This document shows positions 51,273 through 60,784 of a DNA stretch of 64,000 bases, piece after piece. The DNA comes from Paraflavitalea pollutisoli (GTDB lineage Bacteria > Bacteroidota > Bacteroidia > Chitinophagales > Chitinophagaceae), in assembly GCF_029360705.1 (NCBI RefSeq), contig NZ_JARKMX010000004.1:496001-560000 (forward strand), written 5' to 3'. Within the stretch, counting starts at the first letter, position 1; every line of letters starts with the position of its first letter. The notes beneath the pieces were generated by a model. That model saw only the letters and a list, made by a program, of their open reading frames with translations. It was not told the origin of the DNA and searched no databases. The position numbers and the translations under genes were made by a program.

Positions 51273-52541
51273 GAGGTCACTCTCCCCCGGTATAAAGATC
51301 TTTCCGGTTTCAACGTCCATATAACCCCGGTAGCCATTGGGCATTTCTACATACCAGTCCTTGAGACGTGGTTCATCAGCCATTACCTGCTTCATGACCG
51401 GTTTGCTGAGCTCTGTCAGATCTCTTCTCAAAACACCTATTTTGTTGTTCAGCGAGGTTTGCAGGTAGAAGTTGTGGACTTTCAACGATTCGATATTGTC
51501 ATACATAAACGGCACCAGCACATTGCCGCTGAGGTCGACGATGCCCGTTTTCCCGTCTTTGACGGCCTTGAGCAGCGCGGGTAGTTTGTGTTGCTCATCA
51601 TAATACGCGACTTTTTCCACGTTGGTGTAGCCCTTCAGTTCATAGGTCTGGTGTACCTGGTTGTTGCCGGTGCCACGGGTTTCAACCGTCAGCTTCCAAT
51701 TACCATCCCCCAGGTTGCGTACGTACAGATCCTTGGCATACCATTGCTGGTCGGGGACCGCGGCTTCCATGACCATGGGGCTACTGGTCGACTCCTTACT
51801 GCTCCCTGGTTGCGGTTTGGGTTTTTGTATCGGCTTACCATTGTAGTCAAAGTATTGCTTGACGCCTTTTGCAACGGCTTCCACGGTTATCTGGTTATGG
51901 CGATAAGTCTGGCTGATGGCTTCGTATTGAGCGGGAACGATCCAGGCGCCGGTCATGGCATCGATCACGCCATATTGGCCATTGTGCTGTACAATGGCCT
52001 TGTTGCCGGACCCGCGTTGTTCGGGCAAAAACAGTACCTCGCCAGGGCCATACCCTTTACCCAACTGCTTGCCGGTGATACCACTTACAAATACGGTCTG
52101 TGTATCTTTTCTGATGCTGAATACCTTGTCGGGGCAATCGCAATAATCCCAGAGCACGTCATACGAAACGGGTGATACCACTTTGCCGGTGGCGAGATTG
52201 AGCAATACGAATTTGATGATGGGATAGCCTTCTTTGGTATATCCGTCGTACCGGGTGTAGCCCCGTCCGAATTCTTCCTGGTAGTGGTCCAGTCTATAGT
52301 AGTTGAAATCAATCAGGTTTTTACCATCGCTGCCAATGACACCGTATTTTTTATTCTTGATGGCGATGGCGAATGATTCACGGCCAAAGAATACGGACGT
52401 GTCGAATTGTGGTGGGGCAATCACTTGCAGGTTGGCATTGATCAGGCCCCAGCGATGGCCATCAGAATAAGGATAAACGGGAGTTTGTGCAGCACTTGTC
52501 AGGGAAAGCAATACCAGCGACAGATAAGCGATATTTTTCAT
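51150..52541 (-). CDS. WG-repeat (KWG) secreted protein
   Basis: This 463-residue protein has a signal peptide (MKNIAYLSLVLLSLTSAAQ) and tandem WG repeats with the RWGLINANLQVIAPPQFD-type pattern, repeated as KYGVIGSDGK, QYGVIDAMTGAWIVPAQYEAI and KTGIVDLSGNVLVPF. Such repeats form beta-hairpin arrays that may bind ligands. A basic, disordered tail follows GKIFIPGE and overlaps the convergent gene, suggesting that the natural stop was lost or that the tail is a recent extension. Confidence 0.85.
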   Translation of the reverse strand: MKNIAYLSLVLLSLTSAAQTPVYPYSDGHRWGLINANLQVIAPPQFDTSVFFGRESFAIAIKNKKYGVIGSDGKNLIDFNYYRLDHYQEEFGRGYTRYDGYTKEGYPIIKFVLLNLATGKVVSPVSYDVLWDYCDCPDKVFSIRKDTQTVFVSGITGKQLGKGYGPGEVLFLPEQRGSGNKAIVQHNGQYGVIDAMTGAWIVPAQYEAISQTYRHNQITVEAVAKGVKQYFDYNGKPIQKPKPQPGSSKESTSSPMVMEAAVPDQQWYAKDLYVRNLGDGNWKLTVETRGTGNNQVHQTYELKGYTNVEKVAYYDEQHKLPALLKAVKDGKTGIVDLSGNVLVPFMYDNIESLKVHNFYLQTSLNNKIGVLRRDLTELSKPVMKQVMADEPRLKDWYVEMPNGYRGYMDVETGKIFIPGESDLLFLKRQFTNTNRNNRIGPGFVAHQAREDRYYIRRHPFFGA

Positions 52542-52584
52542 GGATAGGATATTCGGGTGTAAAGATATTTATTGGCCCCGTATT

Positions 52585-53673
52585 TCAAAACATGGCGAGC
52601 ACTTTCATAGCCTCATTGATATTCAACTGCGCATTGTGTGTATTGGAGGCAACGGCGAAGATCAGGCCACTATCGGGAAAGAAGAGCAGGAAGGTCCGCC
52701 CGCCGTCGATCAGGCCGCCATGGTGAATGTAGCGCACCCCTTCCCTGGTCTCATTGATCCGCCAGCCAATGCCTACATTGGTTTTTTTCCCATTCTCCAG
52801 CTGTTGCGACGTGAACAACAGTTGCAGGGTGGGCGCATCCAACAAGCGGTGCTGCAATAAACCTTGCACCATCAATACGAGATCTGATGGCGTGGAAAGC
52901 AGGCCGCCACCGGCCCATTTATAGCTGTTGTCTACCTGGGCAGCATTGATCGCGGTTCCATCTTTCAGTACTTCGTAAAAGCGCACGCGCCCGGCAATGA
53001 TACTGTCGGAATAGTCTGGCGCTGTATGCAACATGCCGAGTGGCTGCCAGATACTGTCACGCAAGTACGACAGGAAATCCTTGCGTGCGGCAGACTCCAC
53101 TACGGCACTCAGCAGGCTGTACCCATAGGTGGAGTAATTGTAGTTGGTGCCCGGCTTGAACAGCAAGCTGTCGCTACTGAAGATGGACAGGCTTTCCTGA
53201 ACGCTTTTATAACGTTTGGGAACATTGGTAGGATCGTTAGGTCCGTAATGCCGGATGCCAGCAAGATGCCCGGCCAGTTGCCTCGCCGTGATGGGGTAGG
53301 GCTTCGCGGGAAAGGCTGGCAGGTATTGTTGTACCGGCGCATCCAGGTCTAGCATGCCTTGCTGGTACAGTCGGCCGACCGCCAGGGTAGTGATGACTTT
53401 GGAAACGGAGCCCATCCGGAAATTTGAATGGATGTTGACAGGCACCTGGTTCTCGAGATCGGCGTAGCCAAACCCTTCGGCCCAAAGTATTTTGTCGCGG
53501 TTACCCACTGCCACGGACAGACCGGGCAGATGCTGGCTTTGTCGCAATGAGTCGATGAAGCGCCGGGCGGCTTCTATGGCTTTTTTGTACGATTTATCGC
53601 GGATGGGCGCTGGCGTTTGGGCCGACGCAACAATACTGGCGCAGAGCAACAGGAGGGTGGCAATAAGTTTCAT
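52585..53673 (-). CDS. Serine beta-lactamase-like hydrolase (class C/ESTB type)
   Basis: This 362-residue secreted enzyme (signal MKLIATLLLLCASIVASAQ) has the penicillin-binding/beta-lactamase fold: nucleophile motif SVSK (SxxK) in MGSVSKVITT, YST in YNYSTYGYSL as the YxN-type motif, and HHGG in place of KTG near the C-terminus. Family members include class C beta-lactamases, D-aminopeptidases and esterases. The HHGG motif favours an esterase or peptidase. The start is ATG 53673, as 21 upstream residues do not fit a signal. It is a single-gene unit. Confidence 0.9.
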   Translation of the reverse strand: MKLIATLLLLCASIVASAQTPAPIRDKSYKKAIEAARRFIDSLRQSQHLPGLSVAVGNRDKILWAEGFGYADLENQVPVNIHSNFRMGSVSKVITTLAVGRLYQQGMLDLDAPVQQYLPAFPAKPYPITARQLAGHLAGIRHYGPNDPTNVPKRYKSVQESLSIFSSDSLLFKPGTNYNYSTYGYSLLSAVVESAARKDFLSYLRDSIWQPLGMLHTAPDYSDSIIAGRVRFYEVLKDGTAINAAQVDNSYKWAGGGLLSTPSDLVLMVQGLLQHRLLDAPTLQLLFTSQQLENGKKTNVGIGWRINETREGVRYIHHGGLIDGGRTFLLFFPDSGLIFAVASNTHNAQLNINEAMKVLAMF

Positions 53674-53843
53674 GGCTGATTGAAATTTACGCCAAATTGC
53701 CCGAAAACAGCAGCCTTCCGAAATAATATCGGTCAACCAGGGCTGAGAGCGTGTAAACTCAACTTTTGTATCGGCAACCTGTAGTCTCCACCCGGAAAGA
53801 TCAATATATTTGACCCCCAGCCCTAACCTGGCCCTATACCATC

Positions 53844-54467
53844 ATGTTAGCCGTTCACTGGACACCCGTCAACAACACCAAACACATCCTGAAGAATGGG
53901 ATTACCAGGTCTCAAAAGGGACTGTTCTGCTTCCCGCTAACGGGGCACAAATCCCTCGACCGGTGGTGGGTTTATTTCTTTAACCAATGTGGAGTGAGTC
54001 ATAGAAAACAGTACAATGGTATTGTATTTCGGCTTCAGGAGGATGACATGCCAGCCTATTTCGGGCATTGGGTAAATGCCAGCAGCCGGTCCGATCTCAA
54101 GAACGAAATAACCAATCTGAAGTCTTTGAGTACGGGCTTTAGGGAATCCATACTTTGGCGTATGGGAGAGTTCCTGGTCCATCAACGGAATCCGGATATG
54201 AGCCTCGCTGATTGGGATAGAGCAAGAGATACTTATATAAGTGTGGCCGAAGCGGAAATTGAAAAGAATCCCAAGACATTCATAGATAGCATGAACGATC
54301 TGGATTTTATGAGATACACTTTTGAAGATTACCAGATCGTCCTATCCAACTCCATACCGGCCAACAGGATACTAAAAATACTTCCGCAAGGCAATGAATT
54401 CGGCCGCGTATTGCGGCAAAAGAAACTAGCTGCCCCAACCCGTTACCGCTCCCAGGACGAACAATAA
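53844..54467 (+). CDS. Hypothetical protein with ADP-ribosyltransferase-like N-terminus (tentative)
   Basis: This 207-residue cytoplasmic protein starts VHWTPVNNTKHILKNGI. The pattern His-aromatic-Thr, Asn, Ile-Leu, Gly-Ile resembles the opening of DarT/DUF4433 and RNA 2'-phosphotransferase-type ADP-ribosyltransferase folds. Later parts include SRSDLKNEITNL, a possible acidic site, and YQIVLSNSIPANRILKI near the end, as in that superfamily. No partner antitoxin is adjacent. Similarity is by eye only, and it may be an unrelated family. Confidence 0.6.
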   Translation: MLAVHWTPVNNTKHILKNGITRSQKGLFCFPLTGHKSLDRWWVYFFNQCGVSHRKQYNGIVFRLQEDDMPAYFGHWVNASSRSDLKNEITNLKSLSTGFRESILWRMGEFLVHQRNPDMSLADWDRARDTYISVAEAEIEKNPKTFIDSMNDLDFMRYTFEDYQIVLSNSIPANRILKILPQGNEFGRVLRQKKLAAPTRYRSQDEQ

Positions 54468-54536
54468 CTCCCATTCCAGCTTTTTCCATGGCGCCTTCCA
54501 CGATTTCGCTAATTTACACCCTCTTACCGCGAAGCC

Positions 54537-55790
54537 ATGAAACAAACAAAAGTATGTATCGTAGGGGCAGGACCTGCCGGAGCCACAGCTGCCCTCCAGC
54601 TGGCCCAATTGGGCATTGAATGTATCGTAGTCGACAAAGCCATTTTTCCCCGTGATAAAGTATGTGGTGATGGATTGAGTGGTAAGGTGATCACCGTGTT
54701 GAACCGCATCGATGCCGCCATGGCTGGTCGTTTACGGGCACGGCAGGATAAGCTCAACAGCTGGGGCGTACTGTTTGTGTCTCCCGGCAGGCACGCGCTG
54801 CAGGTCGGCTACCGGCCCGACTTCGATTCCACCAACAGCCAGCACAAAGAAGCGCCCATCGGGTATGTATGCAAACGCATGGACTTCGACAATTTTCTGG
54901 TAGACGAAATGAAAGCCCGCCCCGAAATACAGCTACACGAAGGGGTGACCATCGACAAATACGAACTACAGCCCGATGGCTACCTGATTTCAGGCAGCAA
55001 CGGATTTCAGGTCAAGGCAGCACTGCTCATCGTGGCCAATGGCGCCCACGCTTCCTTTACCAAAGAGGTGGCCAACATCACCATGGAGCCGAAGCATTAT
55101 TCGGCAGGGGTACGTGCCTATTATGAAAACGTAACCGGCAACAACGCCGACAACTTCATCGAACTTCATTTTCTGAAGGAATTACTGCCCGGCTATTTTT
55201 GGATATTTCCCCTACCCAATGGACAGGCCAATGTGGGTGTGGCCGTATTGAGTGACGATGTGCGGAAGAAAAAGATGAACCTCAAGCGGTCGCTGCAGGA
55301 GATCATCGAAAGCGATCCCATATTGAAGGACCGTTTTAAGGACGCGAAACGCATCAGCCCGGTAGAAGGGTATGGGCTGCCCCTCGGTACCAAACGCAGG
55401 GTGATTTCCGGAGAGCGCTATATGTTGGTGGGGGATGCTGCCTACCTCATCGATCCTTTCACGGGCGAAGGCATCGGCAATGGCATGTATGCAGGGCGTA
55501 TGGCCGCCTTACAGGCTGCTGAAGCGATCAAGGCGAACAACTTCTCCGCCACGCAACTGGCGGCCTATGACAGCGAAGTGTACCGTGTATTGGGGGCAGA
55601 ATTGAAACTGAGCAAGCGCTTGCTGCAGATGGTGCGCTTCCCCTGGCTCGTCAATAAAGTGTTTGGAATTTGCAGCCGCAATAAGCAATTGCAGGAACTT
55701 GTATCCTCGATGTTTTTTGAAGTCGACATCCGGAAGAAATTGGCCCAGCCGTCCTTCTACGTCAAGCTATTGCTGAATAGGCCATCGTAA
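54537..55790 (+). CDS. FAD-dependent geranylgeranyl-reductase-family oxidoreductase
   Basis: This 417-residue flavoprotein has a dinucleotide-binding start KVCIVGAGPAGATAALQLAQ (Rossmann motif), the family's FPRDKVCGDGLSG and the second FAD motif LVGDAAYLIDPFTGEGIG. Relatives reduce prenyl chains (archaeal lipids, menaquinone side chains) or oxidise other compounds. In Bacteroidota the natural substrate is not established, but a lipid or quinone role is likely. It is convergent with dnaG, 6 bases apart. Confidence 0.88.
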   Translation: MKQTKVCIVGAGPAGATAALQLAQLGIECIVVDKAIFPRDKVCGDGLSGKVITVLNRIDAAMAGRLRARQDKLNSWGVLFVSPGRHALQVGYRPDFDSTNSQHKEAPIGYVCKRMDFDNFLVDEMKARPEIQLHEGVTIDKYELQPDGYLISGSNGFQVKAALLIVANGAHASFTKEVANITMEPKHYSAGVRAYYENVTGNNADNFIELHFLKELLPGYFWIFPLPNGQANVGVAVLSDDVRKKKMNLKRSLQEIIESDPILKDRFKDAKRISPVEGYGLPLGTKRRVISGERYMLVGDAAYLIDPFTGEGIGNGMYAGRMAALQAAEAIKANNFSATQLAAYDSEVYRVLGAELKLSKRLLQMVRFPWLVNKVFGICSRNKQLQELVSSMFFEVDIRKKLAQPSFYVKLLLNRPS

Positions 55791-55796
55791 CCCTGC

Positions 55797-57782
55797 TTAT
55801 TTGAGGATCACCGTTCCATTCGCCTTGATCATATCCTGCTCCATTTTCTTCAGGGCCATATGCGTTTGCAACAGCACCATCAGTTCGTCGGAGTTGTGCG
55901 GCTTCTGCATATCGCGTTGGTTCTCGTCCAGCAGCCGCCTGATCTTGCGGATCTTGAGGTAATTGATGGCAGACCGTACATCATTGCGGTAAATATCTTC
56001 GACAGTCGGCATCTTACCATCGAAATGCTGGTTCCATTTGGCACTGAGTTCGTAGGCAAAATCCATCACCGAAACGACTATCGCACTCAATCCCTGGTCC
56101 TCATGGTACAGGAAGTTTTTGGAGGTAGGCTCCAGTCCTTCGTCATACCAGCCTTTGTAATAATCCATGATGCGCACCAGCTCTTTGTTATCGATCATGC
56201 CCTGCTCCACAGATTCTTCGAAGATGTAGTCGGCCACCCGGCGGCCTTCATCCCAGGGCTTCAGGCCATAATCCAGTAAGCAGCGGATCATCGCCCGCTC
56301 ATTGGCCTCGTCTTTATTGAACAGCTGAACGGCGTCTTCTTCGCCCGGTACAAAAATGGGCGGTTCTTCAAAGCCGTCAGGTCCCATCATGGGCGGACCG
56401 AAACCGGGTCCACCGTCCGACTGTCCAAAGGGATTCTGTTGCTTCTGGTCCTTCAATTCCTGCTTCATCAGCTTGTCGCGGATGAACTTGTTGACGAGGT
56501 TGTTGAGGCCTATCTCATCGATGCGCAGCAGGTCCGAGCATCGACGTATATAATCCTGTTGTTTGGTAAAATCTTCCGTTTTATTGAGCTTGGCGATGGT
56601 CTCCGCGATCTGGTTCACCAGCGCCGCTTTCTTGTTGGTATCATCACCCGCATCCTTCGACAGGATCTCCACCTGGAAGAGGATAAAGTCCTTCTTGTTG
56701 GCTTTCACGAAATCCCGGAAAGCTTCGGCACCGATCTTGTTCACATAGCTGTCGGGGTCTTCGTTGTCTGGAATCAGCACCAGCTTTACGTTCAGACCTT
56801 CTTCCAGGGCCAGGTCCAGACCACGCAGGGCCGCCTTCACGCCCGCACCGTCACCGTCGTAGATGATGGTCAGGTTCTTCGTGTACTTCTTCACCAACCG
56901 CAGTTGGTCGGGGGTCAGCGAGGTACCACCCGAAGCTACCACGTTTTCGACGCCTGCCTGGTGCAGCGACACCACATCGGTATAGCCTTCTACCAGCAAA
57001 CACTCATCGTTCTTGTCGATGGCCTGCCGCGCGAAATAAGAGCCGTACAAGATCTTACTCTTGTGGTAGATCTCGTTTTCCGGCGTATTGATGTATTTGG
57101 GAGCCCGCTCTACCTTGCCGATCACCCGGGCACCAAAACCCAGCACTTTACCGCTTTGGTTATGGATGGGGAAAATGATCCGGCCACGGTAATTGTCATA
57201 GGCCCTTCCGTCGCGTACGACGACGAGGCCAGACTTCTGCAGGTATTCTTCATTGTATTGGGCCGCCAGGGCTGCCTTGGCAAAAGCATCCCGGTCCTGC
57301 AGGCAATAACCGATCTGGAACTTGCGGATGATGTCTTCGTTAAAACCGCGCTCCTGTAGGTAGCTCATCGCAATGGCATCGCCTTCCTCTGATTTGAACA
57401 GTTGGTCCGAAAAATACTGCTGGGCAAACTGGTTGATGATGTACAAACTATCACCCACCTGGTACTGGGCCTTCAGCTCGGGACTGATCTCCGTTTCCTC
57501 GATCTCTACATTGTACTTGTTGGCCAGCCACCGCAGCGCCTCTACATAAGAGTACTTCTCGGCCTCCATCAAAAAACTGATGGAGTTGCCGCTTTTACCG
57601 CAGCCAAAACATTTATAGATCTCCTTGGTTGGCGATACCGAAAAGGAGGGCGATTTTTCGTTGTGAAAAGGACATAGACCGATATAGTTCACCCCGCGCT
57701 TCTTGAGCTTTACGAAGCTACCCACGACTTCCACGACGTCTACCCGGCTAAGGATCTGCTGTATCGTTTGTTGACTGATCAA
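55797..57782 (-). CDS. dnaG: DNA primase
   Basis: This 662-residue enzyme makes RNA primers for replication. The zinc-binding domain has CPFH (C37, H40) and CFGC (C58, C61). The TOPRIM domain has LLVEGYTDVVSLHQAG and the metal-binding IIYDGDGAG and DPDSYV motifs, and a DnaB-binding C-terminal region follows. The start is a TTG at 57782 giving ISQQTIQQILSRVDVVEVV, where family similarity begins. An ATG at 57857 lies in frame and would add 25 low-complexity residues. A TAACTTTG -7 box on the minus strand (57874-57881) lies just before that ATG. Confidence 0.95.
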   Translation of the reverse strand: MISQQTIQQILSRVDVVEVVGSFVKLKKRGVNYIGLCPFHNEKSPSFSVSPTKEIYKCFGCGKSGNSISFLMEAEKYSYVEALRWLANKYNVEIEETEISPELKAQYQVGDSLYIINQFAQQYFSDQLFKSEEGDAIAMSYLQERGFNEDIIRKFQIGYCLQDRDAFAKAALAAQYNEEYLQKSGLVVVRDGRAYDNYRGRIIFPIHNQSGKVLGFGARVIGKVERAPKYINTPENEIYHKSKILYGSYFARQAIDKNDECLLVEGYTDVVSLHQAGVENVVASGGTSLTPDQLRLVKKYTKNLTIIYDGDGAGVKAALRGLDLALEEGLNVKLVLIPDNEDPDSYVNKIGAEAFRDFVKANKKDFILFQVEILSKDAGDDTNKKAALVNQIAETIAKLNKTEDFTKQQDYIRRCSDLLRIDEIGLNNLVNKFIRDKLMKQELKDQKQQNPFGQSDGGPGFGPPMMGPDGFEEPPIFVPGEEDAVQLFNKDEANERAMIRCLLDYGLKPWDEGRRVADYIFEESVEQGMIDNKELVRIMDYYKGWYDEGLEPTSKNFLYHEDQGLSAIVVSVMDFAYELSAKWNQHFDGKMPTVEDIYRNDVRSAINYLKIRKIRRLLDENQRDMQKPHNSDELMVLLQTHMALKKMEQDMIKANGTVILK

Positions 57783-57873
57783 AAAAAGCTGATTTACGAT
57801 GGTTAAGATGCTGCCCCCTGGTGCCTGGCTGCGCTGCTGGTTGGCAGCCCCCGGCATTTCAGAAAAAGGGTGG

Positions 57874-57881
57874 CAAAGTTA
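57874..57881 (-). promoter_or_regulatory. Probable -7 box of dnaG
   Basis: TAACTTTG on the minus strand matches TAnnTTTG about 17 bases before ATG 57857 and 92 bases before the likely TTG start. The -33 element is not clear at the normal spacing. Confidence 0.35.
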
Positions 57882-58116
57882 GGCTTTTAACCCAGATAAT
57901 GTACGCCAAAAAAGCCAAACCGGCCGGTCCTGGTTTTCCCCAAAAAGCCCGGAAAAGACCGAATGTTAAACCTGCGCTACGGGTGCATAATTTTAATGGA
58001 AATAAACGGGCGCTCTGCACAAATAGTCCTAATTTAGAAATAAGAACAACCGTCACCAGTCCAGTCCCCGCATCCCACAGCTCTTTAATTTATTTCTTCA
58101 CCTAAATTTACCTCCC

Positions 58117-58488
58117 ATGGTTACAACAGATGTAGCACAGCTATCACGCGAATGCAATGCCTGGAGGGAGACATTGCGTTCCTGGCGCGACGAGTTTGGC
58201 CAGCTTAAAAACAACCTCGTAGACATAGCCGCAAGGCAAACCACCAAAGAAGATCTGCTCGAAGTAGATCACCTCGAAAACCAGCTTCACATTCAGCTCA
58301 TCAACATCCACGACCTCAAGCACACCATTAAGACCCACTTCCGACAGATCGAGGCCGAAACCGCCAAAGGGGCCATCAACGACGACACCGCTAATTACCA
58401 CGAACAACTGTACGACGAGTACCAGAGCCTCGAAAACACCTTGAAAGAAGTTAAGCAGGAATTCAAAGACTTTGTAGGACGAACGTGA
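58117..58488 (+). CDS. Small coiled-coil hypothetical protein
   Basis: This 123-residue protein is mostly helical and charged, with heptad-like spacing in LENQLHIQLINIHDLKHTIKTHF and YQSLENTLKEVKQEFKDF, suggesting a coiled coil. No signal peptide or catalytic motif is seen. A similar protein is often found near Bacteroidota housekeeping genes, but its role is unknown. Confidence 0.65.
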   Translation: MVTTDVAQLSRECNAWRETLRSWRDEFGQLKNNLVDIAARQTTKEDLLEVDHLENQLHIQLINIHDLKHTIKTHFRQIEAETAKGAINDDTANYHEQLYDEYQSLENTLKEVKQEFKDFVGRT

Positions 58489-58551
58489 TAGAGGCCGCCC
58501 ATTGGCCTTTACAACCTTGATGTTGCCGGCAGCTTCAGCCGGTACACCACT

Positions 58552-58582
58552 TCCTACACCATACGCAGCAGTACGGTGTAGT
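58552..58582 (+). promoter_or_regulatory. Hairpin in the leader of the EF-G paralog gene
   Basis: ctacacc (58554-58560) pairs with ggtgtag (58575-58581), with a further three inner pairs around a gcagca loop. It lies 68 bases before the ATG at 58649. A second GC-rich hairpin is at 58525-58542. No T run follows, so this is more likely a regulatory leader structure than a terminator. Confidence 0.35.
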
Positions 58583-58648
58583 GACCTTCTGCGCCCCGTG
58601 AAATCCGCTCAGCAAATCCTATCAAACAACATTTAAACCGAGATTGCT

Positions 58649-60784
58649 ATGCCGGAATTTGATACCTCACACGTAAAAAATATTGTCTTGCTGGGCCACG
58701 CCGGCACCGGTAAGACAACCTTGGCGGAATGCATGCTGTTCGAAGCAGGCCTCATCACCCGCCGCGGCTCCGTACAGGAGCGCAACACCGTTTCCGATTA
58801 CCACGAGCTCGAGCAGGCACGGGGCAATTCCATCTTCTCCACCTTACTGCACACCCGATGGCGCGGCTACAAGATCAACATCATCGATACCCCCGGCTAT
58901 GACGATTTCGCCGGCGAAGTGGTCTCGGCCTTACGAGTAGCCGATACAGGGGTGATGCTGCTGAATGCGGTAATGGGCGTAGAGGTCAGTACAGACATTA
59001 TCTGGGACTATACCGAGCAGTTCAAAACACCCATGATCGTGGCCGTAAACAAACTCGACGATGACAATGCAGACTTCGATAATACCGTACGGGAAGCCAA
59101 AAACCATTTCGGCAGCAAAGTGGTCGTCGTACAATATCCCCGCCAGCAGGGCGCCGGTTTTCACGAGATCATCGACGTGCTGCGCATGACGATGTACAAG
59201 TTCAAGGATACCGGCGGTAAACCCGAAAAACTGCCCATACCCGACGAGGAGAAAGCGCGTGCCGACGAACTGCACCGCGAACTGGTGGAAGCAATCGCCG
59301 GTAACGACGAGGCGCTGATGGAAAAGTATTTCGACAAAGGAGAACTGGACGAAGACGAAATGAAAGAGGGACTGAAAAAGTCCATGATCCAACACGACCT
59401 GTTTCCCCTGTTTTGCCTCTCCGCCGAACGCAATATGGGCAGTGGTCGCCTGATGGGCTTTATTGACAATGTATGCCCCAGCGCCAACGAAATGCAGTCC
59501 GCCAAACTCATGCAATACGGGCAGGAGCTTCCCTGCAATGCCAGTGGACCCGCCTGCCTCTTTATCTATAAAACAGTCGCAGAACCGCATGTCGGTGAAC
59601 TCTCCTTCTTTAAAGTCTATTCCGGCACCATCAAAAGTGGCATGGAGCTCGTGAACGAAACCACCGGTGTATCCGAAAAGCTCAACCAGCTGTTTGTAGT
59701 GGAAGGCAACAAACGGGTCAACGTCAACGAACTGGTGGCTGGCGATATAGGCGCAACACTCAAACTCAAGAACACACATGTCAACAACACCCTGCATGAC
59801 AAGGGTAAAAACCTCGAACTGGAGCCCATCCGGTTCCCGCAGGCCAACATGAGCATGGCCATCGAATCGGTGAAAAAAGGGGAGGAGGAGAAGCTGTCAT
59901 TGGCCCTCCACCAATTGCCGGAAGAAGACCCCACCATCCGGGTCGAATTTTCGCAGGAACTCAAACAAACGATCATACATTGCCTTGGCGAACTGCACCT
60001 GTCGGTGATCAAATGGCGCATAGAGCACTTGCATGGCGTGGAAGTGAAGTTCAGCAGGCCACGCATTCCTTATCGTGAAACCATCCGCCGCATGGCCGAG
60101 TCCAGCTACCGGCACAAAAAGCAATCCGGCGGTAACGGACAATTCGGCGAAGTGTTCATGCGCATTGAACCCTGGTACGAAGGCATGCCCGATCCGAAGG
60201 GACTCAACGTGCGGGGGCGCGAAGAACATCCCCTCGAATGGGGTGGCAAACTCGTGTACCTCAATTGCATCGTGGGCGGAGCCATCGATACCCGCTTTTT
60301 GCCCAGCATCCTGAAAGGCGTCATGGAGAAAATGCACGAAGGTCCGCAAACAGGCTCCTTTGTACGGGATGTACGGGTGTCGGTGTACGATGGCAAGATG
60401 CACCCGGTCGACTCCAACGATATTTCCTTCAAGATCGCAGGACTCATGGCCTTCAAACAGGCCTTTGCCCAGGCCGATCCACAGATACTGGAGCCCATCT
60501 ACCATGTCGATGTGCTGTGTCCGGATGACCTCACCGGCAACGTCATCGGTGATCTGCAAACACGCCGGGCGATTGTAGAAGGCATGGATACGGAAGGACA
60601 TTTCACCAAGATACTGGCCAAAGTGCCACTCGCCGAGATGCATGATTATTCCTCAGCCCTGCGTTCCATTACACAGGGACGGGCCAAATTCAGCATGCAG
60701 TTCGAAGACTATGCAGCCGTTCCCGGGGAAATACAAAAGAGATTACAGGAAGATTACCACAAATACGCCAAAGAGGAAGTTTGA
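58649..60784 (+). CDS. EF-G-like translational GTPase (EF-G2/FusA2-type paralog)
   Basis: This 711-residue protein has the five-domain layout of elongation factor G. The G domain has G1 GHAGTGKTT (16-24), G3 DTPGYDDF (80-87) and G4 NKLD (134-137), followed by domains II-V, ending YAAVPGEIQKRL. Two key residues differ from ordinary EF-G: the catalytic His of DTPGH is Tyr84, and the switch I Thr of RGITI is Ser61. An EF-G paralog without GTPase activity has been reported in Bacteroides thetaiotaomicron, and this protein belongs to the same broad EF-G-like group. No ribosomal genes flank it, and its leader has hairpins. Confidence 0.9.
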   Translation: MPEFDTSHVKNIVLLGHAGTGKTTLAECMLFEAGLITRRGSVQERNTVSDYHELEQARGNSIFSTLLHTRWRGYKINIIDTPGYDDFAGEVVSALRVADTGVMLLNAVMGVEVSTDIIWDYTEQFKTPMIVAVNKLDDDNADFDNTVREAKNHFGSKVVVVQYPRQQGAGFHEIIDVLRMTMYKFKDTGGKPEKLPIPDEEKARADELHRELVEAIAGNDEALMEKYFDKGELDEDEMKEGLKKSMIQHDLFPLFCLSAERNMGSGRLMGFIDNVCPSANEMQSAKLMQYGQELPCNASGPACLFIYKTVAEPHVGELSFFKVYSGTIKSGMELVNETTGVSEKLNQLFVVEGNKRVNVNELVAGDIGATLKLKNTHVNNTLHDKGKNLELEPIRFPQANMSMAIESVKKGEEEKLSLALHQLPEEDPTIRVEFSQELKQTIIHCLGELHLSVIKWRIEHLHGVEVKFSRPRIPYRETIRRMAESSYRHKKQSGGNGQFGEVFMRIEPWYEGMPDPKGLNVRGREEHPLEWGGKLVYLNCIVGGAIDTRFLPSILKGVMEKMHEGPQTGSFVRDVRVSVYDGKMHPVDSNDISFKIAGLMAFKQAFAQADPQILEPIYHVDVLCPDDLTGNVIGDLQTRRAIVEGMDTEGHFTKILAKVPLAEMHDYSSALRSITQGRAKFSMQFEDYAAVPGEIQKRLQEDYHKYAKEEV

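Noticed and set aside
56439-57359. Open frame of 306 residues antisense to dnaG
   Set aside because: It is contained within dnaG on the other strand and shows no motif; dnaG is certain.
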